Part shown: piece by piece, positions 1 through 11,403 of the stretch
Layout: the number at the start of each line of letters is the position of its first letter
Position numbering within the stretch: position 1 is the first letter of the stretch
DNA from: Atrina japonica
Lineage: Eukaryota > Mollusca > Bivalvia > Pterioida > Pinnidae
Direction: 5' to 3'
Assembly: GCA_030159075.1 (NCBI GenBank)
Contig: BROG01000256.1
Span: forward strand, 1 to 64,000
Length of the DNA: 64,000 bases
Program-made: the position numbers and the translations under genes
The notes under the pieces: generated by a model
What the model was told of the DNA's origin: nothing
What the model saw: only the letters and a program-made list of their open reading frames with translations
Databases searched by the model: none

Positions 1-109
1 TCAAATTTGGAACTTTTAGAGCTGATTATACAGTCAAAATGATGAAATAAAAGTTGAGCTTGAGTACTGGGTAAATTTGATGACCTCGGGCCCAGGAAAC
101 AGTATACTA

Positions 110-205
110 ATCTGCTGAACATTGGACAAACATGAATCTCCGAAAATCTAAAAGTGAGATCAGATGCCATGGAGGAGTAAGTATCCGCACTATCAAATTC
201 AAAGT
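110..205 (-). mobile_element. PLE-A 3'-end fragment
   Basis: The antisense strand of the PLE-A 3' untranslated end is recognisable: GGACAAACA, then AGATGCCATGGAGGAGTAAG, in the same order as in the better copies near 36.2 and 41.9 kb. No coding part remains. The copy is diverged and 5'-truncated, as is usual for this family here. Confidence 0.6.
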
Positions 206-1855
206 AAGGTCTTTAGAACAATACGCTAATATTCATGTGTGAGTTTGTCAGTTTCAATAATACCAAACCTAGATAGCGTGTTAGATTGATATTGCGTGTA
301 TTATAATAAGTTAGCATTACTTTCTCCCAAAGTTGCCAATATATATTTATACACCAATGATATAGGGAGGTTCATCGTTGTGACTAATTATGATAACATT
401 TAGTATTTAATGAGAGTTTAATGGTTTACCGAGCCTAGAGGTTTCATTTCATTCAGACAGAATATATAATATACTATGTACACAAAATCACCAATGTGGT
501 GATATTACATTTACACCCAATTCTATTGCTCTGGAAAATATATACATGTATATACGCCTCGCGGTGAAACTTCATTTTTGACAGACGAATTGCCCATACA
601 CTGTCAGTTTTTGTAAAACAGTCACAAGGTAACCCTTAATTACCTACGTCCAAACTGGACTTCTGGACCCGGAGTCACCAAATTAACTAAGTATTCAATA
701 TTTAAATAACTTTTGGATATTGTAAGATAAAAATATAATATATAAGCTCCATCTGGATGTGTTTGTATTTTAATGGCATGTATTTGTACATAATGGTGAA
801 AAATATTGGCCATTTGAAGAAAAACTTTAGAAATATTGAAAACTTGTTCGAGTACGTACTAAAGTTTCTAGTACCATACTCCAGGTATTTTATTCACTTT
901 AAAGGAAAATCATGAGATTGATTCAAGGTTTTATGCGAATAATGAAGAAGAAGAATGTGTTCTAGAAATGACTGTATAGCCAAAATGAAGGAGTAAAAGT
1001 TCAAATTTCAGTGCTGAGAAAATTTGGTGACTTCGGGTATTGGAAAATCCACAGGTGGGATGAGGTGTAATACATGAAGAAACATTGGCCATGGTGACAC
1101 GTCATTTTGTACACCAATGCTTCATCTAGCAATCAAAATATGACGGTGTACATTGCATTTAAATTGATTGATTGACAGATTGAAAATACGTATTTCAAAT
1201 TCTGTCCCATGGGTATTTGGTCAAAGCATTCTCCTTATGTCTTATATAAAGTCTGCCGTAGTCAGAACACTTTCGGCTGATAAAATAACAAGATATTTTC
1301 ATTATTTTTCCTTTGATCCAATGTAAGCAATAATGAACTCTCAAAGTAAAGGTAATTTCGATCGGTATTATATATACATTTTTTGTAATCTAGATAATAA
1401 TGTACCTTGTGCCTTGTTGAAGTATATCCGGTTATCGTTCTCTCGAACACAGTGGTAAACTACCAGATTACTTGAAGAAGCACTTCAACCCCCTGTTGTG
1501 AATTTGACAGATTAGCGATCGCAAAATGCATGGGAAGATACCTACTTATCTAATGTTAAATATAAACTTTGCTATCTGAGCAAATTATCTTAATGGGTCA
1601 ACATTTTAATATTGAAGAGAATGAAAGTCAAGCGAGGATCATTAGTAGCAACTGGAATGCATATGGCATAGGTTAGAAATATATCACGTTTATATGCCGT
1701 ATATTGTTACTAGATGTTTTATGAATTTAGGTTACATAAGATCGTTTGACAGATTTTCATAAATATTTGATTTATCACTTTTTGAAATGAATTATTTTCA
1801 TTTGCTGAAAAATATTATTCATCACATTGTTTTTAAACTCGCACCTGCAATACAC
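206..1855. other. No gene; weak direct repeat only
   Basis: AT-rich with no supported coding region. About 80 bp at 968-1050 resembles 25-100 (both contain AAAATGA, AAAGTT, AAATTTG and TGACYTCGGG in the same order), so an old dispersed repeat is probably present twice. Its family is unknown. Confidence 0.4.
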
Positions 1856-2337
1856 CTTTTCGAGTTGTTCCGTTCCGTTATGGTTCGTCATAATTTAATG
1901 TTTTATAAAAAAGTAGCGCAACATCACTTCCGATTAGACAGATTATCGTATATATGACCTGGAATATGATACATACAATGATAACCCTACAGAAAAATGA
2001 TGACAATTGTCATCTTTGTAAGACAGAATATTTTTTTAACTTGATTCCTCGTAGATGAACCTAAACAAGTCAATACAGTGGAACCTCGCTATTAAGAACA
2101 CCTATATGACTCAAAATGTTCTGATTGGTAAGGTGATCTCTTAAGTGAGGTTCTGTACTGATTAAATAGTAACAAAGAGACTGGAAATTCATGGTCTCAT
2201 AAGCGATGTGGTATTTAGGCAAGATTCTACTGTATTGCATAACCGGAAAGGACCTTGACCGCCTTTACGTTGAAGTCACGTGATCTGAGTACATACTATT
2301 CCGTCGAAACTGACCGGAATGGAACAACTCGAAAATA
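1856..2337. mobile_element. Candidate DNA transposon remnant with inverted ends
   Basis: About 21 bp at 1858-1880 (TTTTCGAGTTGTTCCGTTCC) recur inverted at 2316-2337 with one or two changes. The two ends enclose 460 bp with no transposase, and a second TA-flanked MITE (2076-2232) sits inside. It is read as a non-autonomous element with terminal inverted repeats; the family is not determined and no target duplication is clear. Confidence 0.45.
2076..2232. mobile_element. TA-flanked MITE, short form (67-bp-unit family)
   Basis: This 157-bp element starts CAGTGGAACCTCGCTATTAA and ends in the inverted, diverged form ...CAAGATTCTACTG. TA is present directly outside both ends (2074-2075 and 2233-2234), as expected for Tc1/mariner/pogo-type insertion. 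It shares termini and internal motifs with the elements at 30463-30763 and 56107-57303, but has only about one internal unit. No coding capacity. Confidence 0.7.
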
Positions 2338-2427
2338 GGCTATTAATACGGCGTCTAAGAAGGTTTGACATTTCCTCTGTAATACTATTCAGAAAAGTGT
2401 CGAATTATAAGCTTTTAGCTATGTATA

Positions 2428-2591
2428 CAGTCAAACTCACTTATATTGAACATTTTAACATGGGAATCCCACTTTGTTTGAAATGATTTTGATTCCCCGG
2501 CCAAATTTCTTTATTACCATTAAAACCCGGTTATTTTGAAATTCCTGAAAAGAAAAAATCATTCAATTTCGAATTTATCCAGGCTCGACTG
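2428..2591. mobile_element. TA-flanked MITE, single copy
   Basis: 164 bp bounded by CAGTCAAACTCACTTAT and, inverted, CAGTCGAGCCTGGATAAATT, with TA on both outer sides (2426-2427, 2592-2593). The termini resemble pogo/Tigger-like CAGTCRAACC ends. The interior is non-coding. I found no second copy of this exact element in the window. Confidence 0.65.
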
Positions 2592-2925
2592 TATATGAAT
2601 TTACGTCAATATAGTAAAGTTAAACTTTATCAGGTAATTTTCATTAAATCAATTTCAGTCCAAGTTTTTACCTTTCTTCATGTCATCCCGCCAACGAGCA
2701 CCCTTAAGATGTGTTGGATTTCAAGTAGGTGACGAAATGTTTTAAAGATAAATAATCTACTTGAGAAATACATATAGGCAGACAAAACAAAAAAAGGCTT
2801 GTACACGTACTGACAATATCCTACTACGACTGTGGTGTCAACAAGTCCATCATATATATTGTTTTCAGTCATAATTGTATTTATCAGCTTTATCCGGCCT
2901 TTTTATAAGGTAAAATTTCTGTATA

Positions 2926-3235
2926 ATTAAAGGGGCATCAGCAGGCCTCTTTTTACTACTTTGATTGATATACAATAACAGAAAAGAGATACATACAGAC
3001 ATAAAAATTCTTAAATTCCTATATATTTTGTGAAAACTGCTTGAAAAAATTAAGGTTTGGCACTTTTTCAATGATAAACTCAACCTTATTATTTGTATAT
3101 GAGTTCCACACTGCACCTGACCTAATTTATACAAAATACTGTATATAGGAAATAGATTTGTTATGCCTATGCATAGCTCTTATTTGTTATTGTACATCAA
3201 GAACCAGTAGTAAAAGTAGAAAAAAAAATATTTAT
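2926..3235. mobile_element. Foldback MITE fb2, copy 1 (3' edge unclear)
   Basis: It begins TTAAAGGGGCATCAGC, matching the ends at 23300 and 54888. It then carries the family's paired blocks: a segment ending TATATATTTTGTGAAAA and its inverted counterpart, and an inverted pair around TTGTTATTGTAYATCAA. The long self-complementary arms define a foldback element. The right terminal motif is not recognisable, so the end coordinate is approximate. Confidence 0.55.
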
Positions 3236-3920
3236 TAGTAAACACACAGCTAATTCCCCTTTACAAAGTAACGACGGGTATTCTTTCCTTGTCAATCCTA
3301 GATTGATTACAGGTTGTACACGTTATACCAGTAATACACACAGAACTGCATTGTACTTGTTACATCGTCTGTGGTCACCTACATTGATGGTATGGTACAC
3401 AGAATCTCAAATCTAGAGATATAATTTTTGAATATAAAAAGAAGTTTGGCGAACTTTGAGTTTTGCATGGTGCAGCATATCAGTTTAATACCTGAGTTTT
3501 TTTATATTGACATTTTATTAATAACCTAATCATTCTCATCACTGGTACTATTTTCTAGAGACGGTATCTATTTTAAACTGTAACTATAATTCTGTATATT
3601 CCGCAGTACCTGGTCCCATGTCTGGATTTCCTAAACACCTCTGTCAAATGTTCTATGTGTTCACATCAAGTTGGTTTTGCTGCTTATTTTTTGTTTCATT
3701 TCTTTCGTTTTGCACTTTTTTGCATTATCTTATTTTGCATTAAAATATATTTATACAACGGATGTTCCCAAATTTGGTAAAATGAAAAATTAAGCAGTAA
3801 ACGACAAAATGTATATGTAGGTCTTTGCCGTAAATTAAATATGCACTGAAAAAGTTATTAATAAGTAAACTGCTTTGTTAGTTCCTGTAAGGTTGTATTT
3901 ACAAATGTTTCCAATGCTAT

Positions 3921-3923
<3 letters not shown>
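3236..3923. other. No gene or recognised repeat
   Basis: AT-rich sequence with short T-runs near 3690-3740. Nothing in it could be supported. Confidence 0.4.

Positions 3924-4001
<78 letters not shown>
3924..4001. repeat. (CT)n microsatellite
   Basis: About 38 uninterrupted CT dinucleotides. It is the only long CT tract in the window; most other dinucleotide tracts here are AT or GT. Confidence 0.95.
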
Positions 4002-4004
<3 letters not shown>

Positions 4005-6549
4005 TAATGTATTCAGTTAAATTTGTTTTACGTCATATCTAGTGCTTTGTTTATCAAATATACCTACTAATCTCAACGTTTCCAAGTATAAAGTATTCTG
4101 CTATAAACACAGACATCTAAAAATGTTACAACTATTTAGGAAATTACATTGTGTTTACATACTGTTTTTTCCTGTCGGTTCTTTTTTAGAAGTCAAAAGA
4201 CAGATTAAATTCTAATTAAACTAGTTTAAACACCCTAATCAATTCGAAAATATATTCCCGTTTACGAAACTTCAAGGCACAGTTTCGTATAAAATTTTTG
4301 CCATACTCTGTAAACATGGCGCACTCCTACACCCGCTCCTCACATACCATCGCTGGCTGGAACATCAAAGTTGAACGTGATATATATTTACCTTATGTAT
4401 ACTATAACGTACACATTTATTCCTGTTAATTACCTGAGAAAGAATTGGAGATACCCTGTCCCACAGTCAAGCTTATTTAGATTCGTTTGAAGTCTATGTT
4501 GTGTCTGGCATCGAAGATAATGCCCCGTCATTAATCTCAATAAAATCTTATAAGTTTTCATACAAGAGTTAATTTTCCTATGAGAGTACACATACAAGAG
4601 ATTTCAGTGGACGGCATAAACCAGCATTCTTTAGTTTACAAGTATTTAATTATTTATTGATTTTACAAAAGGTATCAAATTTAGAGTTTATTCAACAGGT
4701 ATCTGGTTGTTCATTGATAAACTTGGTTTCATTATTTAGATAATAAATATCTAAAAGTTCATATATCAATTCACCAACTAAGTATCTAAATAAATTTATC
4801 GGAAAACGAAAACTATTTGCCGTCCAGTAAGAAACCTTTACTTGATCAAAGGAATGGTTAATATACATTCTATGAATGTGAAGGAAATACCAACATGACA
4901 AAATAATACAGGAAAATTTCATTGTTCGAAAAATATTTCTCTACATATTTTTCGTCAAGAGTAATACGTGGTATACGTGGTAGATATCCATGAACCAAAT
5001 TAAAATGTTAAATTTGACCAAAAAAAATAAAAATTAAAGATTAAAATAAAACAAATAATTAAGCAAACAACAAATGGAAAACAAGACATGAATTAATAGA
5101 AATATAGATACGCAAATAACAAAACGAGGTAGGTTGGTTGAATTTACAAATTAATGAAAATAAAATTTTAATTCAAACAACCAAGCCCAGTGTACAACAA
5201 TTGTAAGAGAACAACGTATGTGAATTTGCGTTTTTTATCTCAGCTGATCAGATATCAACAATCAGCCTGAAAATATTGGCATTTGAATGAAATTCAAAGA
5301 CTTGAGTTATTCTCCAGTTTTATTCCGTTGAACACAAAATGATAATAATTCAACATTACTTAAAATTTATTGTTAGTTTTGTCTACAGAAACTCATTCAA
5401 CATTACATTTGCAGGAAATATGGGTTCAAGTCCTGCTCAAGGCAACACTTTGATACATAATGAATAACTCTTGGACAAGCTATTAGATTTAGACATAACA
5501 GTTTAAAATTATGAAAACTGATATAAATGGTCCTTTTTGTACTTAAATCCGTCATTTAAAAGTCAAAACGTTTATAGTTGTCTAATTATCAATTTCAATT
5601 TCCAGGTAATATTATTAATTTGAAGAATCCTTTTTACCTCGTTGGACTTGACTTTCCTCAGCTATACATTTCAACAATAATAAGTATCTCGTGTCTCTGT
5701 TTTCACATACATCACGTACGATGTATATCTTAAAAAAAGCTCGGATTTAACTTATTTTTCACTTGTCAAGTTTCGGAATTAAATGATAGTAATGTAATTC
5801 ATTTCCAGTTTTATAATATCATACATGTTTCAAATTCTTTCAGTAGTGGCTCTTCCCTTAATGGTATTCGTGATCAACCTTCTATATTACTGAGCTCGGG
5901 TTTCTAAGGAGATCGTATAAATTTACTTTTGAATAGAAAATATTTGTACTTGATACAAAATACCCTTAAAGTTTCTGTACGAGTAATTGAATTTCAGTGT
6001 TCACACTGACCAGAGACAGACCTAATCTCTTTATGTATACATATTAAATGCATAAGCGCGCTCATAAGTATAGAACCTTTTAACTGTTAGGTCGTGTTTT
6101 GTCCGGAGTGTTAAATTTTGATAACTTCGTCCACTAGTGACTCTCATAGAAATAATATCTGTTGACTGATTTCAAATTGCCAACAGATTTAAAAGGACAA
6201 GTGAGTTTTGTGAAGTTAGTGTCCATATGTTCTCAAACTGCAATATAATAATTCTCCGGTTACATGCTTTATCTTACTGTTCTATTTTTTGTCAAAAAAG
6301 AAAGATTAATAATATAGATGTTTACTAGTCTACGGCCTTAAAATGTTGCGTATCTCATTTTCTGCAAAACCATTTAGTTTCTTCTTCGTTTAGAAGATTC
6401 GTTTATCATTACCCAAGCTCCAACACTTCATACATGTAGTTAAATTTGTTACAGTTTAGCATTTCCTCCAGTAGTATCCATATATATTGTCACATAACAA
6501 TTGTTCCCCGAAGTCACTGTTAGCCTTTTCAGGAGTCAAGTTTTATCGA
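4002..6549. other. No gene or recognised repeat
   Basis: 2.5 kb of AT-rich DNA. Open frames are short and show no protein family. None of the element families defined elsewhere in the window recurs here, making it one of the emptiest stretches. Confidence 0.4.
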
Positions 6550-6622
6550 ATGTTTTCTTCCACCCTTATAAACCGACTGTCATACTAACAATGGAAAAAT
6601 ATTTTGTGTGACGTAAAACAGA
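6550..6622 (+). mobile_element. SINE-2 3' tail fragment
   Basis: CTTCCACCCTTATAAACCGA, then a degenerate YYGTCATACTAA and finally ATATTTTGTGTGACGTAAAAC, matches the 3' end of the fuller SINE-2 at 58635-58875. A short (GA)n run follows at 6621-6637. The tRNA-like head is missing. Confidence 0.55.
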
Positions 6623-6637
6623 GAGAGAGAGAGAGAC

Positions 6638-7689
6638 TCCTTTCCACATAGTTTCGTATTCTATTACCTTTAATCTCTACCTCTACTATAACAATCTATT
6701 TTGTCACGACTATTTATCACACTATCATGCCGACCGAGAGAAAGAGAAAGGGGTACCCGTGACATAGTTTATCATTGTATGTAGTATATATTTAGAAACA
6801 TGTCATGACCCGATGTACCGTTTCAAATATTCTAGATACGTGACTAGCACAACCTAACCAGCTACGACTTAGAGCATTACCTATCTCATTATGTTTAGGT
6901 GTTTCTTTCTGAAAATTGATAAATGATAGCTAAGAATCTTCGTTTTACGAAATGTGCTTACAATAATGTACACATACAATTGACTTTGATATAATATTAT
7001 ATTCTGGTTTAATTGTTGAATGGATAAATGAGGGAAATGGAAATCTGCGACATTATGTAATTCTGATTTTACTGTATGGCATTAGTTACTTCCCATTTTC
7101 TAAAATAGTGAAATGTCCAGACAATAAATCAAAGTAACGTGATTGTTACATGTATTTAATAATTATAAAGATATGTTATCCCTAAAGGTATATTTGTTTG
7201 GCATACTTGATCCGGTGTGTCAGTCTGAGCAAATATTTGTTCAAACGTTACCTGTAATTTACCTGTAATTGTTATTTTCATCACAATACTCATAATACTT
7301 TATTATAACACATGTCCAGTGAAGTTAAATGATGTATATGTCTGTACTAAGTCTTAAGTATATCATGTGAATTATTAATAAGTTTATGTCCATGGTTTAT
7401 AGTGTTCTGTCGCTCAAGGATGATTGCGATTATCTGTATGTTGAATTCATGGACAGGGAAAACGAACTTTCGTTATCCAAATCTAATCTTAAATTTACAT
7501 TGTTTTAATTATGATTATCTACTTTAAAACAAATATCACCAGAGGTGAAGTGCCCAAATATTGACCTATGTTATGGACACTCCAAGCATAACATAACACG
7601 GAATCTCGGTAATCTATATTCACTCACTGAAAATATGAATTACCTGTTCGATATTATAAATATAAAACCCAAAGTAATAGTTTTGCAAA
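6638..7689. other. No gene or recognised repeat
   Basis: AT-rich; nothing supported. The phrase ACCTGTAATT is duplicated in tandem at 7250-7270, which is trivial. Confidence 0.4.
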
Positions 7690-7866
7690 AAGATGAAAGC
7701 AAATTTAAAATGTGATTGTTTCTATCAAATAGATTTCATCAGTTGAGCGAGAATGCAAACAAAATTTGAATCCTACAAGTCCAAAAATAACCTAAATGTA
7801 TCCCTAAATCAGCCTAAGAGTGTCCACTGTAAAAAGATTACTACCTTAGCATTTGAGGAGTGTATC

Positions 7867-7867
<1 letters not shown>
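7690..7867 (-). mobile_element. Rz (retrozyme-like) fragment, copy 1
   Basis: Antisense copy of the hammerhead-bearing repeat. It holds the ribozyme remnant at 7711-7748 and, further right, the antisense of the family block ...ACAGTGG (here CCACTGTAAAAAGATTACTA). It stops at the (ATT)n tract at 7868, so roughly half a monomer is present. Confidence 0.6.
7711..7748 (-). ncRNA. Hammerhead ribozyme remnant, antisense strand
   Basis: Read on the minus strand: GCTCAA (stem I, 7743-7748), intact CTGATGA (7736-7742), stem II AATC/TATTT/GATA and intact GAAAC (7718-7722), then AATCACA where other copies have GATCGTC. The cleavage triplet and stem I 3' strand are therefore lost. Stem II has an A-T pair where other copies have G-C, a compensated change. 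Not expected to cleave. Confidence 0.65.
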
Positions 7868-7900
<33 letters not shown>

Positions 7901-7910
7901 GTTGTTGTTG

Positions 7911-7950
<40 letters not shown>
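7868..7950. repeat. (ATT)n microsatellite with GTT interruption
   Basis: A run of ATT triplets interrupted in the middle by about five GTT units, at the junction of the Rz fragment and SINE-1. Confidence 0.95.
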
Positions 7951-7951
<1 letters not shown>

Positions 7952-8118
7952 CAGTAAAATTCGAGGTCCAGTGTCACAGTAGGTTAAAGAATCCTCACTG
8001 CTCAATGACCGTTAGTGCATAGGCCAAACTTTGAAGCCCTTCACCGGCATATGGTGACGTCTCCATATGAGTGAAAGATTCTTGAGTGGTACGTTAAACA
8101 ACAACAAACAAACGAACA
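7951..8118 (+). mobile_element. SINE-1, 5'-truncated copy
   Basis: The SINE-1 body is clear: AGTGTCACAGTAGG, CTCACTGCTCAATG, AGCCCTTCACCGGCAT, GGTGACGTCTCCATATGAGT, AAAGATTCTTGAGTGG, and the tail ACGTTAAACAAC plus a CAAA-rich run. The tRNA-related head is absent. Microsatellites of ATT type border it on both sides. Confidence 0.8.
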
Positions 8119-8143
8119 ATTATTATTAATATTATTATTATTA

Positions 8144-8181
<38 letters not shown>
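8119..8181. repeat. (ATT)n microsatellite
   Basis: Tandem ATT/TTA triplets with small interruptions, starting directly at the SINE-1 A-rich tail. Growth of a microsatellite from the SINE tail is the likely origin. Confidence 0.9.
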
Positions 8182-8183
<2 letters not shown>

Positions 8184-8250
8184 GAAGTACATGTACTAGA
8201 ATCATCTGTACAGATTATTCCTCCTTTGTTTTGATTTTGATTTGACAAAA

Positions 8251-8355
8251 GACTCGCTTTGGCTGTTGTCACCGGTCGGCAGTAGAAGTTTACTCCTTCA
8301 TGGCACCTCAACCAACCTCTGGATTTCCAGAAAACCCAGCGGTTCGTGGTTGTTC
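8251..8355 (+). mobile_element. PLE-A 3'-end fragment
   Basis: Sense PLE-A 3' sequence: TCACCGGTCGGCAG, TTTACTCCTTCATGGCACCT, CCTCTGGATTTCCAG and GGTTCGTG. The segment stops before the usual GTTTGTCCATTTT motif. Confidence 0.7.
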
Positions 8356-8466
8356 AATATTCAACATATTTGTTTACTAACTTCTGTATCGTTTAACACT
8401 TGCTTCGGTGGACTGTAATATAAAATTGATTGTCTGTTTCCGAAAAAATAGAAATGTTTGTTTAAA

Positions 8467-8575
8467 TTTGGTTTTCAGAGGTCCATGTTTGTCCATTTTT
8501 ACCGGATTTGTATCTATGTCCTGGACATTCTATTGATTTATACTTTGGTATCTGAGATTTTTTATATATCATATA
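8467..8575 (+). mobile_element. PLE-A extreme 3' end
   Basis: Starts within TTGGTTTTCAGAGGTCC and runs through GTTTGTCCATTTTTACCGGA, CCTGGACATTCTATTGATTT and ACTTTGGTATCTGAG, the 3' terminus shared by all PLE-A copies. It overlaps the motif range of the fragment at 8251-8355 only slightly, so the two may be one copy split by about 110 bp or two insertions. Confidence 0.75.
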
Positions 8576-8660
8576 ATATCTCGATTCGTATGGCATACTT
8601 GTATTCCCACAGTTTGTTATTCAACAAAGCAGACTGCCTCCTAAAGTAATCATTCTTTGA

Positions 8661-8680
8661 TAGAAACGATCGTCTTGAGC
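8661..8680 (+). ncRNA. Hammerhead 3' half
   Basis: GAAAC (8663-8667), palindromic GATC, GTC (8672-8674) and the stem I strand TTGAGC (8675-8680) are intact. The CTGATGA core and 5' stem I strand are missing upstream. Confidence 0.65.
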
Positions 8681-8980
8681 ATTATAACTTTGGCATTATG
8701 CTTATAATATTTATAACCACTTGATACTGCTGGTGGACCGAGGGTATACATAAACCTAGTACCTGGTATTTCGGTACCTGGTATTTCGGCTGATAATATT
8801 ATACTAAAGTAATATTTTGCACTGATAGCACCGTTTAAATTCTAAATTATTCACAAGCTAAGATAGTCATCTTTTACAGTGGTTACTCTTAGACGGATTT
8901 TGCTATACATTTAGATTTATTATGTGGCCTTGTATGATACCAATTTCTCTTTAGAAAATACGCATCTTTTTTAAACAGGA

Positions 8981-9024
8981 GCTCAACTGAGAAAGTCTAA
9001 TTGACAGAAACGATCGTCTTGAGC
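8981..9024 (+). ncRNA. Type I hammerhead ribozyme remnant
   Basis: Order of parts: stem I GCTCAA (8981-8986); core CTGAGAA (8987-8993, consensus CTGATGA); stem II GTC/GAC with loop TAATT (8995-9005); GAAA (9007-9010); minimal stem III C-GATC-G (9011-9016); cleavage triplet GTC (9016-9018); stem I TTGAGC (9019-9024), a perfect complement of GCTCAA. The core position that must be G is A here, so this copy should be dead or nearly so. The first pair of stem II is an A-A mismatch in most copies, which is unusual for hammerheads. Confidence 0.7.
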
Positions 9025-9164
9025 ATTATAACTTTGGTATTATGGTTATTATATTCTTAAATACCAATGCTAACGAAGGTCCAAGCGTCATGTTAGTTTT
9101 TAAGTCATCGGTTACTGCTAGGTTCATACCGTGTTTTTTCTGTCTGGAGACGTCCATTTGTTTT

Positions 9165-9385
9165 CATTGTGTACAACGCCACACTCATCAATTTTCGGTT
9201 ATATGATGGCAGACAGTAGAAAATAAAACCTGGTAACAATGTACCGGAGAAAATCTTTCACAGGTAAACTGGCAAACTTTCTCACAAAATCATATAGGGT
9301 TCCATTGGGACTCGAACCCACACTGACAAGAGATAAGATACTTCATGCGACGTTCTACCAATTCGACCACGGATGACTCCGTATG
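9165..9385 (-). mobile_element. SINE-2, near full length
   Basis: On the minus strand a tRNA-like head with box-B-like GGTTCGAGTCC-type sequence (here GGGACTCGAACCC on the plus strand, 9308-9320) is followed by the SINE-2 body (GTGAGAAAGTTTGCCAGTTTAC antisense, divided by substitutions) and the tail around ATATAACCGAAAATTGATGAG, ending near GTGTGGCGTTGTAC. The head contains a trinucleotide-rich variable part. Pol III boxes are recognisable but not tested. Confidence 0.7.
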
Positions 9386-10424
9386 CAGAGAAATGGGCAA
9401 GAGTTTAAATATAAAATATAAAAAAATCATTAATATTACGTAGGATAATTATCGTATTTCTTTTTTTCAAATATTTTCTATGTTTTTTTATTACAAGTAT
9501 TATGATTGAAATATAATCTATATATAATAACGCAAGATTTATATCTGATATACCATTAAAATATTTCTCGCAAAATGATTGCACGTGAAATGAATCCCTG
9601 TACTACTCTTTGTTCACTGGACATAAAGGATTATATTTTTCCAAATACTGTTATAAATCTATAATGATTGGAAACCATCCTTATCCAATTATTGCCCGAT
9701 TATCCACGGGAGACATATGATTCCCGTAATGATAAAATCATCTTGGATTGAATGAAAGACATTCCCGTAAAGTGAATAAAAATACCCATCACACGACTCC
9801 TGAAATACAATATCACTTTGATCCATTATCAGTTTTTTGAAAGTTTAAATGTAATCTATAAAAAGTATATAAATCGTTATTTAAAATGGAATTTGTTACA
9901 GTTACTATCCCTTCTTTCCGTCTGGTGTTTTAAAACTGTTTCACACAATGATTGCAGGCGAACAATGGGAAATACTCGGCCAGAAAAGTATGTAATTATC
10001 TAGTTGAACTTGGGCGGTGAGTGCGTATGTATTGTCTAAAATTTCTCTGAAAAAGAATGCTACTACTGTTCGCCAACAATATTAAGCTTGTAAATGAATG
10101 TCCATATCGGACCGTCGACATACTTCACATAAACAATTCCAGCTTTTTAAAAGGAAACTTCCATGTATAAACCTGTTTATCAAAGGAGCCATGAGAAAGT
10201 CACCTTTTCATTCAGTAAAGCCATTCATACGTAAGTATTTGATAGAAAATTTACCCGATGTTAAAGGGGTGGCCAACCCTGCAGTTAGATAAAGTTAACA
10301 CCGTTTCAATTTTTATTGTTCACAGAACTTTAAACGAATCTTTTTTATATTGTATATATGAAGGTTATGACTTATAACTTTGTTATTCGAAGCATTTTTT
10401 CGACAAATGTTTCTCTCCCTTTAA
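9386..10424. other. No gene or recognised repeat
   Basis: AT-rich. The short open frames at 9818-10003 and 10098-10292 show no family resemblance. Nothing supported. Confidence 0.4.
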
Positions 10425-11403
10425 CTGTATCGAGCTATATATTTGATCGCTGTATCGAGCTATATACATGATTGCTGTCTAAATAGCTATATAAATGATT
10501 GCTGTATCGATCTATATACATGATTGCTGTATCGAGCTATATATATGATTGCTGTATCGAGCTATATACATGATTGCTGTCTAAATAGCTATATACATGA
10601 TTGCTGTATCGAGCTATATACATGATTGCTGTATCGATCTATATACATGATTGCTGTATCGAGCTATATACATGGTTGCTGTATCGATCTATATACATGA
10701 TTGCTGTATCGAGCTATATACATGATTGCTGTCTAAATACCTATATACATGATTGCAGTATCGATCTATATACATGATTGCTGTATCGATCTATATACAT
10801 GATTGCTGTATCGATCTATATACATGATTGCAGTATCGAGCTATATACATGATTGCTGTATCGAGCTATATACATGATTGCTGTCTAAATAGCTATATAC
10901 ATGATTGCTGTATCGAGCTATATACATGATTGCTGTATCGATCTATATACATGATTGCTGTATCGATCTATATACATGATTGCTGTATCGAGCTATATAC
11001 ATGATTGCTGTCTAAATAGCTATATACATGATTGCTATATCGAGCTATATACATGATTGCAGTATCGAGCTATATACATGATTGCTGTATCGATCTACAT
11101 ACATGATTGCTGTCTAAATAGCTATACACATGATTGCAGTATCGATCTATATGCATGATTGCAGTATCGAGCTATATACATGATTGCTGTATCGAGATTT
11201 ATACATGATTGCTGTATCGAGCTTTATACATGATTGCTGTATCGATCTATATACATGATTGCTGTCTAAATAGCTATATACATGATTGCTGTATCGATCT
11301 ATATACATGATTGCTGTCTAAATAGCTATATACATGATTGCTGTATCGAGCTATATACATGATCGCTGTATCGAGCTGTATACATGATCGCTGTCTAAAC
11401 ATA
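10425..11403. repeat. 25-bp minisatellite with 27-bp marker units
   Basis: 38 full units plus a decaying terminal one. The base unit is 25 bp (CTGTATCGAGCTATATACAT + GATTG), with a common GATC-for-GAGC variant. A 27-bp variant, in which TATCGAGC is replaced by TCTAAATAGC, starts at 10475, 10577, 10729, 10881, 11008, 11110, 11262 and 11314, and the terminal unit starts at 11391. All spacings equal 25n+2 (102, 152, 152, 127, 102, 152, 52, 77), so the other units appear free of indels. Confidence 0.95.

Larger units (their letters stand above)
8640..9065 (+). mobile_element. Rz retrozyme-like element, about 1.2 monomers
   Basis: The best locus of the hammerhead repeat. A 3' hammerhead half lies at 8661-8680 and a nearly full hammerhead at 8981-9024. 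The distance between the two GTC cleavage positions (8674 and 9018) is 344 nt, which I take as the monomer length. Between them lie blocks seen in other copies: GGGTATACATAAACCTAGTA, ATACTAAAGTAATATTT, ACAGTGGTTACTCTTAGACG and TTGTATGATACCA. The segment TACCTGGTATTTCGG is duplicated in tandem (8760-8789). No coding capacity. In known plant and animal retrozymes, monomers bounded by hammerheads are transcribed, cut, circularised and reinserted by another element's reverse transcriptase; that role here is inferred. Confidence 0.7.

Noticed and set aside
10425..11403. CRISPR-like regular array
   Set aside because: Units are contiguous with no unique spacers, and the context is an animal genome; it is a minisatellite. 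The same holds for the 92-, 79- and 67-bp arrays.
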